Assembly (NCBI GenBank): GCA_014238335.1
Contig: JABABI010000003.1
Span: 1-45,562 of the forward strand
Reading direction: 5' to 3'
From: Fuerstiella sp.
Lineage (GTDB): Bacteria; Planctomycetota; Planctomycetia; Planctomycetales; Planctomycetaceae
DNA: 45,562 nucleotides
Below, piece after piece: positions 35,273-44,413 of the stretch. The notes beneath the pieces are model-generated. The model saw nothing but the letters and a program-made list of their open reading frames with translations, had not been told where the DNA came from and searched no databases. Made by a program: the position numbers and the translations under genes. Numbering within the stretch: position 1 is the first letter of the stretch; each line of letters starts with the position of its first letter.

Positions 35273-38032
35273 CTATTCAGTCGCAGATTGTCCGATGCGT
35301 CGAATTGAGGACGTCAAACGGTGCAACTGCGAAGGATCGTCCTGGACATTTGCGGCGCTGGCAGGCTGCAGCACAGGAGTATCCCAGATTGCATGAGGTT
35401 CCGTCGTATCATTCGACTCTGCCTGAATTCGACGATTGGAACGTCGAGCGCCGTGAGGAGCGAACAGTTTCTTTTTTCCCGTCGGCTCATGTGCCCCACT
35501 ACGCTCTGCCGATTCGCTATCGGGTTCAACATTGCCGAGCCATGGAAAGGCGAGTGAATCCCAGACCGCGTTGGCCGGGCTCCTGTCATCCGATGGCGGG
35601 CGACTTGAACGCCGAGCAGCGTTGCGTCCAAAACGTTTTTCGTCTGCAGTCGATTCCGCTGATCTGCCTTTCGATGCGGCGGCGTCCTGATCATCAGGCA
35701 GCGGGCCATGAACCTTTCCACATTGTTTGCAGGGGGTGCCGGTGGGTGACTGTACGCGTGATATCCCCGAGGCTGGCTCTACGTCAGTGAGATCGAAGCT
35801 GTATGCATGCTCGAAAGCCACGGGCTTCACCACGTTGCGTTTCTCCGAGTCTAAGTGTTCAATCAGCAGAGTGATTGCTGATTGCTCTGCCGGCTCGTAC
35901 GGTGTCTCCACAGGTTGCGACGATTCGCCGGGGCTGATTTTTTCAACAACAACGGACGCTGGAACACGTACTTCCTTTAGCGACGCGATGTTCTCCTTGA
36001 GACGCCTCGGACTGTCTTCATGCGCTTCGTATGTGTCGTCCAGCGTCTCCGCCTCATTTGCAAGGTCCATTACCAGTCGAAAATCTCCTGCAGCGATAGC
36101 CGCGCGGCCCTGCACATCAAGCTGCGGCGTTTGCTGGTCCTCTGAGTCGACATCCAGAGAAGTTGCAGACACGGAGTCAACAACAGACAATGCATCGATG
36201 ACAGAAAATGGCATCAGACCGTCCACCAGTTGGTTTTCCCCAGCCAGGTGCTCCGAACGACTGGTCGTCAAGCCAGCAGACGTCGCCAGACCTCGTGCCT
36301 GCATCGCGCGTGTACCGGCAATCGCCGTATCGCCCGCCTCGATCGCCGTATCGCCCGCCTCGATCGCCTCGATCGCCTCGATCGCCTCGATCGCCTTCTC
36401 GGCTTCCTGCATCAGGCGTCGAGCCTTGTACGCGAGATACAAATCGGATTGTTCCGCGTCACGCATTGAAGGCGTTGCAACGTTATTCGCCTGCGATCGC
36501 ATCTGTTGTTCCTTCGAAACATCAAATGCCTCTTTCCGCTGCGATATGACAGGTTCCACCGCTGAGACACCCGCCGCCTCGACAGGATTAAGCAGGCGGT
36601 GGCCAGAGCCAAAAGGTTCTGGTTCGACATGCTTCGCAGGCGTTTCGCCCGCCGTCGCAGGCGTTTCGCTCACCGTCGCAGGCGTTTCGCCCACCGTCGC
36701 AGGCGTTTCGCCCACCGTCGCAGACGTTTCGCCCACCGTCGCAGACGAATTCGCTGAAGGCCGAACCTGCCCCGGTACTGCACCTTGGAACTGCTGGCCA
36801 CTTGGGCCTGACTCAACTTTCCCCACAACGAACGGATCTCCCTGGCTTTCTGCGGCAGGAACCTTGAATTTCGAATAGACCGAAATTGACGGCGGCAACA
36901 CCTCCTCGGGAGCAATGAACGGCGCGGCAGCAGTTTCCGTGACAGCAACTGTCACCGGTGATTCGAACGTCGGAAGTTCAGGAGCTGGATTTGCAGGCGC
37001 GGCAGGCACCTGTGTCATGGACATGTAAACCACCCCGGGAGGTGACGCTTGCGTTAAACGTGCCCGTTCAATCAGAGACTCCACCTGCCGCTGCAGGGAC
37101 CGAATTTCTTCGAAGGCCATTTCAGTTCGCCGTCCCTCATTGGAAATATCATTGACAGTCCTCTGCGTCTGGTTTTGAAACCTCTCAAACGATTCGGCGA
37201 TATCCCGTAAACGTCTGTTCAACTGATCCAGTTGCTCCGTATGCGCACTGCTAACGACCGGCCTCACGCTGCGCCGTTCTCTTCGTGGAACTTTACGCTT
37301 CTTCGAAACTGGCTCGGCAACGTCTATCTTCTGACCGACCGCATCTCTCACCTGCAGCAGTTCTTCAAACCGTTTGGTCATGGTTTCCATCTGGTTGGCA
37401 AAGACTCCGCCATCAACATTTACAGTCACCGGATGAACGGTAATCGGAGCGTATACAGCTGCCCCCGGACTTGGCGCGTATGGTGCGACGGAACGAGGAC
37501 GATACAAGGACGTAACTCCCGGTGAATGCTCGCGAGGATTCTGCAAAGGCAGCCTGGAATACGCCTCGGTCCTCGCAGTGTCGCTGGTGGAATTCGTGGA
37601 GACAAGCCTTGCGTCTGTCCTGTCTGGAATCGGCACAGGAAGCACTGCGTTGGTTCGGGCATGAGACGTCGGCAGACTCTTTGGAACCGCAGAAACGTCG
37701 AAAGACTGCGGAACGATATTGACGTTTCCGTTGACTGAATTTGCGGTCTTCCCTGCTGCCGTCGCGCCAGGAGTTAGATCTCCAGATCTTTCGGCCAGCA
37801 TATTCCGGGGCGAGTGTCTTGCGTAGGTTGGGGACACCGGAGTGCCAGATTGGACGGCCGGGTAAAATTCCGCGTAGGCCTGATTCCGCTGAACCAAGTC
37901 TGACGTGCTAGCCTTCGGTACATCGCTCCCGGCGAGCATTGGCACCGCGATGGCCACGGCCAGCCCACCACACATCACTGTCGATGCAAGGAGCACTAAC
38001 CCACCCGTTTGGAAATCTGAGGATCTGTTCAT
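35273..38032 (-). CDS. 919-residue membrane-anchored coiled-coil protein with in-frame minisatellites
   Basis: The start is ATG 38032 (MNRSSDFQTGGLVLLASTVM), which begins with one membrane helix (GLVLLASTVMCGGLAVAIAV). The rest is extracytoplasmic. A coiled coil occurs around residues 255-340 (RLRDIAESFERFQNQTQRTV, IRSLQRQVESLIERARLT). Degenerate heptads of VGETPAT lie around residues 430-465, and EAGDTAI and EAI repeats around 545-575. Near the C-terminus are a CKQC motif and two copies of an Arg-Arg-Ser...Ala-Trp-Asp motif (ARRSSRPPSDDRSPANAVWD and ARRSNRRIQAESNDTTEPHA). It was not assigned to a family. It is likely a cell-envelope or surface protein with a structural role. Confidence 0.8.
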   Translation of the reverse strand: MNRSSDFQTGGLVLLASTVMCGGLAVAIAVPMLAGSDVPKASTSDLVQRNQAYAEFYPAVQSGTPVSPTYARHSPRNMLAERSGDLTPGATAAGKTANSVNGNVNIVPQSFDVSAVPKSLPTSHARTNAVLPVPIPDRTDARLVSTNSTSDTARTEAYSRLPLQNPREHSPGVTSLYRPRSVAPYAPSPGAAVYAPITVHPVTVNVDGGVFANQMETMTKRFEELLQVRDAVGQKIDVAEPVSKKRKVPRRERRSVRPVVSSAHTEQLDQLNRRLRDIAESFERFQNQTQRTVNDISNEGRRTEMAFEEIRSLQRQVESLIERARLTQASPPGVVYMSMTQVPAAPANPAPELPTFESPVTVAVTETAAAPFIAPEEVLPPSISVYSKFKVPAAESQGDPFVVGKVESGPSGQQFQGAVPGQVRPSANSSATVGETSATVGETPATVGETPATVSETPATAGETPAKHVEPEPFGSGHRLLNPVEAAGVSAVEPVISQRKEAFDVSKEQQMRSQANNVATPSMRDAEQSDLYLAYKARRLMQEAEKAIEAIEAIEAIEAGDTAIEAGDTAIAGTRAMQARGLATSAGLTTSRSEHLAGENQLVDGLMPFSVIDALSVVDSVSATSLDVDSEDQQTPQLDVQGRAAIAAGDFRLVMDLANEAETLDDTYEAHEDSPRRLKENIASLKEVRVPASVVVEKISPGESSQPVETPYEPAEQSAITLLIEHLDSEKRNVVKPVAFEHAYSFDLTDVEPASGISRVQSPTGTPCKQCGKVHGPLPDDQDAAASKGRSAESTADEKRFGRNAARRSSRPPSDDRSPANAVWDSLAFPWLGNVEPDSESAERSGAHEPTGKKKLFAPHGARRSNRRIQAESNDTTEPHAIWDTPVLQPASAANVQDDPSQLHRLTSSIRRIGQSATE
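36321..36397. repeat. Minisatellite A: two 21-bp then several 9-bp units
   Basis: On the plus strand the unit ATCGCCGTATCGCCCGCCTCG occurs twice, followed by about four copies of GCCTCGATC. Read on the coding (minus) strand these give EAGDTAI repeats and a run of EAI. All units are multiples of three, so copy-number change would not break the gene. Confidence 0.9.
36634..36744. repeat. Minisatellite B: five 21-bp units plus a partial one
   Basis: Units of 21 bp start at 36634, 36655, 36676, 36697 and 36718, with a truncated sixth at 36739. The consensus begins TCGCAGGCGTTTCGCCC. Neighbouring copies differ by one or two bases. On the coding strand each unit is a VGETPAT heptad. Confidence 0.93.
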
Positions 38033-38675
38033 GAAGCCAACCAGCTGAACCAACAGGACGCCCCGAATTGTGCAGACTATGGACGCAACTCGAGCTTATG
38101 GTGTTCATCGGTTGGCCGCGGACTTCTCCTATATAGATTATCCGGAAGAACCCGAAATCATTTCCCAGCCTGCGTATTTCCCGATATCCGCGTCCGGAAT
38201 GGAGGCGGGGGATCGCCGTTTTGGCCTGGCGCATAGAAAAGCAGCGCGATAAGGTCCCCTCAAAGCTCCCAGCTTTCCTTAACGCGCTGCTAATTCGTAT
38301 GTTTCAATCACACTTGCCGTGGCCAATTGTTTGGCTGGCCCGGTCAAACCTAACTCTCGTCTGGTCGACAGGGGAAACATAGGTTCAGTATTCGACGCGT
38401 CAAATTTGCATTTGTGAAAAGGTAGCGTCTAACGAAAAATTTCAGACTGTACGTATTATACTTAGACTGCTAATTCTCGGGATTAGGCGATATTCCGAAG
38501 GAACACCAATGACGGTCCAAACGGGCGTTATTCCCATTGGCATCTATGGATTCGTCGCGAGTGGCTTGCGAAAGGCCGGAGCCCGCCTAAGAATCCGCTA
38601 CCTTCCCCCATCCCACTGCTCTCACAATGAGTCTGTCGCGCTACGATTCGTTCAGATCGATTTACTTTTCTGTTT
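38033..38675. other. Divergent intergenic region with a structured element
   Basis: About 640 bases between the 919-residue protein and RNase D. Apart from the composite hairpin at 38241-38290, no gene was recognised. Confidence 0.5.
38241..38290. ncRNA. 50-nt composite hairpin, possible leader element or small RNA
   Basis: GCAGCGCGATAAGG (38241-38254) pairs with CCTTAACGCGCTGC (38277-38290) in 13 of 14 positions. Inside, AAAGCT (38262-38267) and AGCTTT (38271-38276) form a second stem on a CCC loop, with a 7-base bulge on one side. It is about 210 bases upstream of the 919-residue gene start (minus) and 390 bases upstream of RNase D (plus). No T-tract follows the stem, so a plain terminator is less likely than a structured leader or regulatory RNA. 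Confidence 0.45.
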
Positions 38676-39878
38676 ATGACTACAACACTTATTTCTCACC
38701 CTGAAGATTTCGTCGAACTTTGCAATCACATTCGCGAGTCTGGCCTCGTTGCATTCGACACGGAATTTGTATCCGAGAGTACTTATCGACCGGAGCTTGG
38801 CCTGCTGCAGTTTGCAACAGCGGACCGCAGTATTGCCGTTGATCCGCTTTCCGTCGGCAACATGGCGGAGTGGTGGGATATCATGGCGGACGATGAAACC
38901 ACGGTAGTTGTTCATGGTGGTCAGGCGGAAATTCGGTTTTGTCTTTATCAAATTGCTCGCGTTCCTCGCAAGCTTTACGATATTCAGGTCGCAGAAGGAT
39001 TTCGCGGTCGCAGCTACCCTCTTTCTTATTCAGCCATCGTGCAGCGAGTCATGGGCGAGAAGGTCGACGGCAGTCAGACTCGAACAGACTGGTTGCGGCG
39101 TCCACTGTCTGCAGAACAGCTGAAGTACGCTCTGGAGGACGTTGATCATGTGCTGGAAATCTGGCGACGACAGCGTGCATGGCTGCAGAACCACAATCGT
39201 CTGGAATGGGCTGAAGCCGAGATGCAGCGATTGATCGACGACATTGTGGCTGATGACGCAGCGGCTCCGTGGCAGCGGATCTCGGGGATCCACAAGTTAT
39301 CTCGACGAGATCTGGCGATCGTGCAAAATCTTGCCAACTGGCGCGAGGAAGAGGCGGCATTTCGCAATCGACCGGTACGCCGAATTCTGCGCGACGACCT
39401 TCTGATTGACCTCGCTCGCAGGAAGCCCACGACTCGACAGAAGGCACTGGCGACGCGAGACATGAATCGGCCGGAGTACAAGCGGCGTCTTGACGACATC
39501 GTAGAGGTGATTGGAAATGCTCTGCAGATATCAGAAGCAGATCTTCCTGAAAAGCCCCGCAATCGACGTCAGGAAGCATCTTCAGACGAGCAGGTGATTT
39601 CCAAGCTTCTCGCACTGGCCCTCTCAAACCGCTGTGCAGAGCTGGACATCTCGCAGACGCTGGTGGCAAACAACAAGGATCTGACGGAACTGGTAAGGCA
39701 TCATCGCCTCGAACCCGGAAAGAACGGCCGGGCAAAAATCCTGGAAGGCTGGCGTGCGGAGGTGTGTGGTCAATTATTGCTGGATGTCATGGACGGAAAA
39801 GTTGGCTTCAGAGTCGCTCCGGCAGGTTCGGCCACGCCCTTGACGTTCGAAACACGCGCGTCTGACGGCGGCGGTTAA
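38676..39878 (+). CDS. rnd: Ribonuclease D
   Basis: 400 residues: an N-terminal DEDD 3'-5' exonuclease domain (about 1-170) and an HRDC domain (about 205-290). Exo I is D28 and E30 (VAFDTEFV). Exo III is Y151 and D155 (LKYALEDVDHV). At Exo II the usual Asp is replaced by E85 (VHGGQAEIRFCL). HRDC is marked by KLSRRDLAIVQNLANWREEE. It trims tRNA and other stable RNA 3' ends in the cytosol. No Shine-Dalgarno sequence is visible before the ATG. It converges with the polyprenyl synthase gene. Confidence 0.93.
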   Translation: MTTTLISHPEDFVELCNHIRESGLVAFDTEFVSESTYRPELGLLQFATADRSIAVDPLSVGNMAEWWDIMADDETTVVVHGGQAEIRFCLYQIARVPRKLYDIQVAEGFRGRSYPLSYSAIVQRVMGEKVDGSQTRTDWLRRPLSAEQLKYALEDVDHVLEIWRRQRAWLQNHNRLEWAEAEMQRLIDDIVADDAAAPWQRISGIHKLSRRDLAIVQNLANWREEEAAFRNRPVRRILRDDLLIDLARRKPTTRQKALATRDMNRPEYKRRLDDIVEVIGNALQISEADLPEKPRNRRQEASSDEQVISKLLALALSNRCAELDISQTLVANNKDLTELVRHHRLEPGKNGRAKILEGWRAEVCGQLLLDVMDGKVGFRVAPAGSATPLTFETRASDGGG

Positions 39879-40245
39879 CACCGTGCTGTTCACCTGACGG
39901 TAGCGAACTCAGATCTGAAAGACACTGTCGAACAGAATGAAGCGGTGGCCGTCGGTCTCGTACGTAGAGATCGCAGGTTTCTGATCTCGGCGGTTTGCCG
40001 ACCCCCGGTCTTGCGTGTTACACGACCATCCAGACGGGGCGACCTCCGGTCACAACAGGTGCGGTGTCGGGGGCCCCGCCACAGCGTGGCTGCAGTTCGT
40101 TTCAGCACGTGGGGACGTCCCATGCATTTTGGCTGACAGACGCGCGGCCTGATGAAGACGCGGTGAAACGACAGCTCTGCGCGTTGTGCCACCGCTGTGA
40201 AGCCTCACAGATCAGATCGCCGTTGGGTTGCGGTGTCAACGACCG
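39879..40245. other. Convergent intergenic region
   Basis: About 370 bases between convergent RNase D and polyprenyl synthase genes. No gene or clear terminator was seen. Confidence 0.45.
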
Positions 40246-42135
40246 TTAAACGCTTCCCAGGGACAGAGGCACGAATACCGGCGGACGAGGTGGCGGGTCA
40301 CCGGAATCAGGATCAAGGTGCTCAGCCGCCGTGGGAGGAGTGTCGCGAACAAGGACGGTTTCGACGAAGAACTGCAACAGGGCCTGAATTCGTTCATCTT
40401 CAATTTCTGAGATGATTGCCTCTGCTCGTTCCTGCGACCGTTCGACGAGCGTCTCCGCTTTTTCAAAGACGTCGCAACTGTCGAAGATCGCTCGCAGCCG
40501 GTCAACCCGCACTTCTTCCGGCAGATCATCGAATTCCCCGGAAAGCACGTCCTGCAATACCTGGCCCTGTTCACAATCGGCGTCTTTTAGTGCCAATGCC
40601 AGCAATACGGTCGGCCGCAGTGCGAGCGCATCCTGACCACTCGTCAATTTGTTGTCTCGGTCTCCCTGCCAGTCCTTCAGGTCATTGAGAATCTGGAAGG
40701 CAACTCCGACGTGTCGACAAAATGTCCCCACAGCATCGCTGGCTGCTAATTCGTGATTCGCCAGACGCAGGCCAGCGTACAAAGCCGCGTGAAAAGCGGG
40801 GGATGTTTTCAGAGAGTAAATCTGCAGGGCATCCAGAGGCGTGATCGCCCAGTCAGGAGACTGCTGCCAGGACATTTCCGCCCCCTGCCCATCGCACAGG
40901 CGGATGTGGGCCGTCGACATACTGTCGGCGATGTCGAGCGCTATTTCCGGGTCCAGATCTCGCGAACTGTGAATCAGCCGATATCCGATTCCGATCAGGT
41001 GGTCGCCAATGTTGATCGCCTGACCAATTCCGTGCCTGCGATGCAGCGTATCCTCACCGTAACGGAACTGGTCGTTGTCCTGTATGTCGTCATGGACCAG
41101 CGACGCCTTGTGAAAGGCCTCGATCGCCATCGCCACTCGGGCTACAGAATCAGGAATCTCCGGAGTGGGGTCGCCCGCTGTCAGCATTTCTGCGCCAGAC
41201 GCCGCATGCCACGCCGCCAGCGTGATAAACGGTCGAAAGCGTTTGCCGCCGTTTGCCAGCCAGTCGTACGCAACGGATTCTGTGAACGCGACAGGGCTGT
41301 CCTTCTTTGCTCCGTCTTTTGTGCGAATGCGCGGCAGAAGACGCTCAAAGTCGGTTTCGAAGGTCCGCGTCGACGCACGCATCAACGGGACGTAACTGGC
41401 GGTTGGTTTTTCCGGCAGCGGTTCGTACTTATCCAAAACGTCCCACACCCATGATTCGTCCAGTGTGGTATTCATGCAATCGCCGGAATGCAGTGGCACG
41501 GCGTACGACGGCACACCAGCGATCAGAATCTTATCGATGGCTTTTTCCAGCACGTTTAGACAGGCAACGCCCAGAATCCCGTCGATGTATCCGGAAACAA
41601 TAATCTTCAGGACAACCGGTGATCCCTCGGCCACCAGCACCTTATAGCCCAGTTGTTCCGCACGGACCTTGTAATCAGCGATAGAACAGGCACCGCAACG
41701 TTCGCAGTCCAGACCAAATTCGGAATACTCCGCCGGACAGCCTTCTGCGTGTTTCAGACAGTGCGGCAGCAGCAACATGCGACGTTCGAACGGAATTGCC
41801 AGAAACTGCTGTTTCCAGAAAAAGTTCCCGATCATCACCATCGCGAAGCCAAGAAACTTCTCTGGTAATCCCATTTGGCCCAGCAGTGTCCGGCAGTGAA
41901 CTTCCAGTTCGTTCTTGTTAAAGGCGCGCGACTTGTCGAGCCCCGTGGCGAATTCTTCTGCCGCACGCTTGAACGTCTCGCGCTGCTCCAGCGTTTCCGG
42001 TACAGCTTTCAGATGACTGGTGCTTCTCCGTTTACCCTTCTTGCGGACGGGCTTCGGATCGTCATCACGATCCTCGGGAATATCGGACGATGCAGCCCTT
42101 GCCGGGATGACTTCTGAGGTTGGAACTATTGACAC
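40246..42135 (-). CDS. DUF116-polyprenyl synthase fusion
   Basis: I start at GTG 42135, which has AGGAG six bases upstream. An in-frame ATG at 42264 overlaps the cyclase TGA (ATGA) but would add 43 residues of non-family character. The 629-residue product has a DUF116 domain (about 75-235) with a Cys cluster (C126, C133, C144, C147, C150 in [18 protein letters not shown] and LDCERCGAC), suited to an Fe-S cluster or metal. A trans-polyprenyl synthase (about 285-600) follows, with GGKRFRP (296-302), the first Asp-rich motif DDIQD (349-353), and a second reading NDLKDWQGD (from 484), where an Asp is replaced by Asn. It should extend an isoprenyl chain. Residue A345, five before the first motif, is small, which in such enzymes permits products longer than C15. 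It follows the squalene-hopene-cyclase-like gene in one unit. Confidence 0.9.
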   Translation of the reverse strand: MSIVPTSEVIPARAASSDIPEDRDDDPKPVRKKGKRRSTSHLKAVPETLEQRETFKRAAEEFATGLDKSRAFNKNELEVHCRTLLGQMGLPEKFLGFAMVMIGNFFWKQQFLAIPFERRMLLLPHCLKHAEGCPAEYSEFGLDCERCGACSIADYKVRAEQLGYKVLVAEGSPVVLKIIVSGYIDGILGVACLNVLEKAIDKILIAGVPSYAVPLHSGDCMNTTLDESWVWDVLDKYEPLPEKPTASYVPLMRASTRTFETDFERLLPRIRTKDGAKKDSPVAFTESVAYDWLANGGKRFRPFITLAAWHAASGAEMLTAGDPTPEIPDSVARVAMAIEAFHKASLVHDDIQDNDQFRYGEDTLHRRHGIGQAINIGDHLIGIGYRLIHSSRDLDPEIALDIADSMSTAHIRLCDGQGAEMSWQQSPDWAITPLDALQIYSLKTSPAFHAALYAGLRLANHELAASDAVGTFCRHVGVAFQILNDLKDWQGDRDNKLTSGQDALALRPTVLLALALKDADCEQGQVLQDVLSGEFDDLPEEVRVDRLRAIFDSCDVFEKAETLVERSQERAEAIISEIEDERIQALLQFFVETVLVRDTPPTAAEHLDPDSGDPPPRPPVFVPLSLGSV

Positions 42136-42260
42136 TCGCGACTCCTGCGAACGCACTCGTCTGTGGGCGGGATGAAGATTTACGTGAGATGGAAAGTTGG
42201 TCGTTGACCAACTTAACCCCGCGATCCGGCAAAAGTACCGGAAAACGTGGCCGCTCACGA

Positions 42261-44117
42261 TCATATTTTGTAACGGCGACCGTCAACTAATTTTCGGGTC
42301 TGCAGACACCTTCGAAGAGCACCTGTGGCAAATATGATGGGGTATAAGCGTTCAAAATACCAGAGTTTGGCAAAATAGAAACCAATTGGGGACGGATCGG
42401 CCACGGATCTGTCATCCACCTTACCAACAAGCCAGTTTGCACCGGAAATAACAGCAAAATCTGCTTTGGATACGCCAGCCAGCGCTTCGACGGCCAACGC
42501 CGTCTCCTCCGTCGAACTGGCAAGCCCCTTTCGCCCGGCCCATCCACCGTCATCATTTTGATTGCTAATCAGCCATTCGATGCCCCGAACCGCGAATGGC
42601 TGATGTCCGTGCCCTGTCTCCTGCAACGCCAGCACAACCTTCGCTGTCCCGTATAACGGGTTCTCGTCGCCATGATTAAACTGGTTTCCGAACCACAGCG
42701 GCAGCCAGCTACCGTCATCCGCCTGGGTCCGTGACAGGAATCCGAGCCCGCGTTGAACGGCAGAATCGCTGCGGGCCGCAGATTCCCTGCTGATATCCGC
42801 AACACGCGACCGCCATTGGGTTAATGCTCGCAACACGTGGGCCGTCAGGTCATTGCTGCTGCGGTCGAACGGCAAAGCTCCCCAGCCGCGGCAGAATGTT
42901 GGCCAGCCACCATCGCGGTTCTGCAAATTCAGCAGCCAGGTGGCCGCGCTCTGCAGAGCCATTTTCTCCTTAGTCAAATACGATTCGCCATCGGCGCAAA
43001 GGTTCAGAATCGCCAGCATCGCACCCGGAGTGTCATCGGCGTCAGGAACACCGCCCGGCAGATCTGTCCATGACCATCCACCTGGCGGTGAATTCGTATA
43101 GGGATGCACAACGTTGTACTGCTGGGACAGCAGCCAGTCTCGAATTCGGTGCCTGTCAACCGAATCGAGGGTCGTGGCTTCTCTGTCGTCCTGCGAAGCC
43201 GAAGGTTCGCCGGCCAGGGCATTGACACTCAGTGTGGTGACCCAGGTCGTCAGATTGGTGTCGATGGGCCAGCTGCCGTCCGGGCGCACTGACGCGGCGA
43301 TGAAATCCAGGCAGCGGCGGGTGACCGGGTGATCGTGAAGATCACAGCCCAGCAGACTCATGCATACAAAACTGGTCAGAGGCGTGGCTTCCAGAAAGCC
43401 ACCGTGTTCCGGCTGTATTGACTCCAGTACTCGCAATGATCGATTAATGGCCGCCCGTCGAATCCAGCGAACCACTGGATTCCAATGTCCTCGTTTCTTG
43501 AAGACGACCTGACCGATCGCGATCAGCGCCGGCAGTGCGTAACTGACAACCGGCAGGCGCACGGCCGCGTAAAACTTCGCAGGAATGCACGAAAGTTCGA
43601 ACGGCAGAGGAATTACATGCTTCCAGTCCACCCGTCCCGCCAGTGCGCAGTGGGTCAGAATGGGCACTGAAAACGTTCTGTCCTTTCCATAACGTTCAAG
43701 GACAGCGTCAACACCGCCGGCGGCATCGATGTACTGCTGAGACGCATTTACCTCATGTGGATAGCCGTCAGACTGCTGCGTGGCATGGAATACAGCATTA
43801 GCCAGCATGGTTGTGGAGATATTACTAACGCTCAGGACGGTGTCACCCCAGCCACCATCTTCGTTCTGATGCTCGGCCAGCCACTGCAGTCCCGCATCCA
43901 CCAGTTCGCGAAACTGCAGCGTCTCACTTTTTTCCCGGGCAGAGGCATCTGCCAGGCTTAGTGCCAACACCGCCGTTGCGGTCGACAGCGCTGACGTAGA
44001 CAGGCAGCCTTCCCACCAGCCATCGGCGGTCCGTTCGGCCAGCAGCATTCCGCTGAGGCTGGAATACGCCGCATGAATGGCATCACTGTCCGGATTTTTT
44101 TGCTGTGGCACGGTCAT
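42261..44117 (-). CDS. Squalene-hopene-cyclase-like class II terpene cyclase
   Basis: The 618-residue protein, somewhat shorter than classical squalene-hopene cyclases (about 630-720), has the catalytic DxDDT motif (DADDT, 359-363, in [15 protein letters not shown]). It also has at least six QW-type repeats: [49 protein letters not shown] and QNDDGGWAG. The fold is an alpha-alpha barrel dimer and the reaction is protonation-initiated cyclisation of a linear isoprenoid. Squalene synthesis genes (hpnC/D/E) are not in the window, so the substrate may be squalene made elsewhere or the product of the downstream prenyl synthase. The membrane-binding region characteristic of SHC is only partly evident. 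Confidence 0.85.
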   Translation of the reverse strand: MTVPQQKNPDSDAIHAAYSSLSGMLLAERTADGWWEGCLSTSALSTATAVLALSLADASAREKSETLQFRELVDAGLQWLAEHQNEDGGWGDTVLSVSNISTTMLANAVFHATQQSDGYPHEVNASQQYIDAAGGVDAVLERYGKDRTFSVPILTHCALAGRVDWKHVIPLPFELSCIPAKFYAAVRLPVVSYALPALIAIGQVVFKKRGHWNPVVRWIRRAAINRSLRVLESIQPEHGGFLEATPLTSFVCMSLLGCDLHDHPVTRRCLDFIAASVRPDGSWPIDTNLTTWVTTLSVNALAGEPSASQDDREATTLDSVDRHRIRDWLLSQQYNVVHPYTNSPPGGWSWTDLPGGVPDADDTPGAMLAILNLCADGESYLTKEKMALQSAATWLLNLQNRDGGWPTFCRGWGALPFDRSSNDLTAHVLRALTQWRSRVADISRESAARSDSAVQRGLGFLSRTQADDGSWLPLWFGNQFNHGDENPLYGTAKVVLALQETGHGHQPFAVRGIEWLISNQNDDGGWAGRKGLASSTEETALAVEALAGVSKADFAVISGANWLVGKVDDRSVADPSPIGFYFAKLWYFERLYPIIFATGALRRCLQTRKLVDGRRYKI

Positions 44118-44413
44118 GACGGAACGGTAGCAGAGTATTCTACGTTTGTCGTTGATGTGGGGCGGCGGGAATCTGCGAACGAAGCACAGAGAGCTTGTTC
44201 GTTCCCATGGCTGGCCCTGTTGCTTGCAACGAGGGTTGCAAAGCAGCAGAAGGTCCGTAACGTCTGCAGGTGCAGACGGTCAGAACGTCGTTCTGACACA
44301 GGCTCTTGTGACTGCGGCACACCATTTACAAGCCAATGGGGCCACCCAGCGTGACAATAGCAGAGGCGACAACCCCAATAATTCGGTTGCCACGGCAGAT
44401 CGATAAGTGGCCT
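44118..44413. other. Divergent leader region with three hairpins
   Basis: About 300 bases between the cyclase start (minus) and the cytochrome c peroxidase start (plus). It contains the consecutive hairpins described separately, and no gene. Confidence 0.5.
44217..44297. ncRNA. Three consecutive hairpins, possible structured leader
   Basis: Hairpin 1 (44217-44249) pairs CTGTTGCTTGCAAC with GTTGCAAAGCAGCAG, one bulge and one G-T wobble. Hairpin 2 (44261-44278) pairs CGTCTGCA with TGCAGACG on a 2-base loop. Hairpin 3 (44279-44297) pairs GTCAGAAC with GTTCTGAC on a 3-base loop and abuts hairpin 2 directly. Orientation is not known: the hairpins are about 100-180 bases from the cyclase start and about 117-197 from the peroxidase start. 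The tight packing resembles a riboswitch, attenuator or protein-binding leader. Confidence 0.45.

Noticed and set aside
36634..36744. CRISPR-like array
   Set aside because: The units are contiguous 21-bp coding repeats without spacers, inside a long open frame.
35727..36878. Long plus-strand open frame opposite the 919-residue gene (383 codons)
   Set aside because: Rich in Ser/Ala/Thr with no domain. It is the antisense of a well-supported gene with a signal anchor and repeats.
42136..42264. ATGA-overlap start (42264) for the polyprenyl synthase
   Set aside because: The 43 extra residues are not like the family, and GTG 42135 has a strong AGGAG at good spacing. It is kept as an alternative only.
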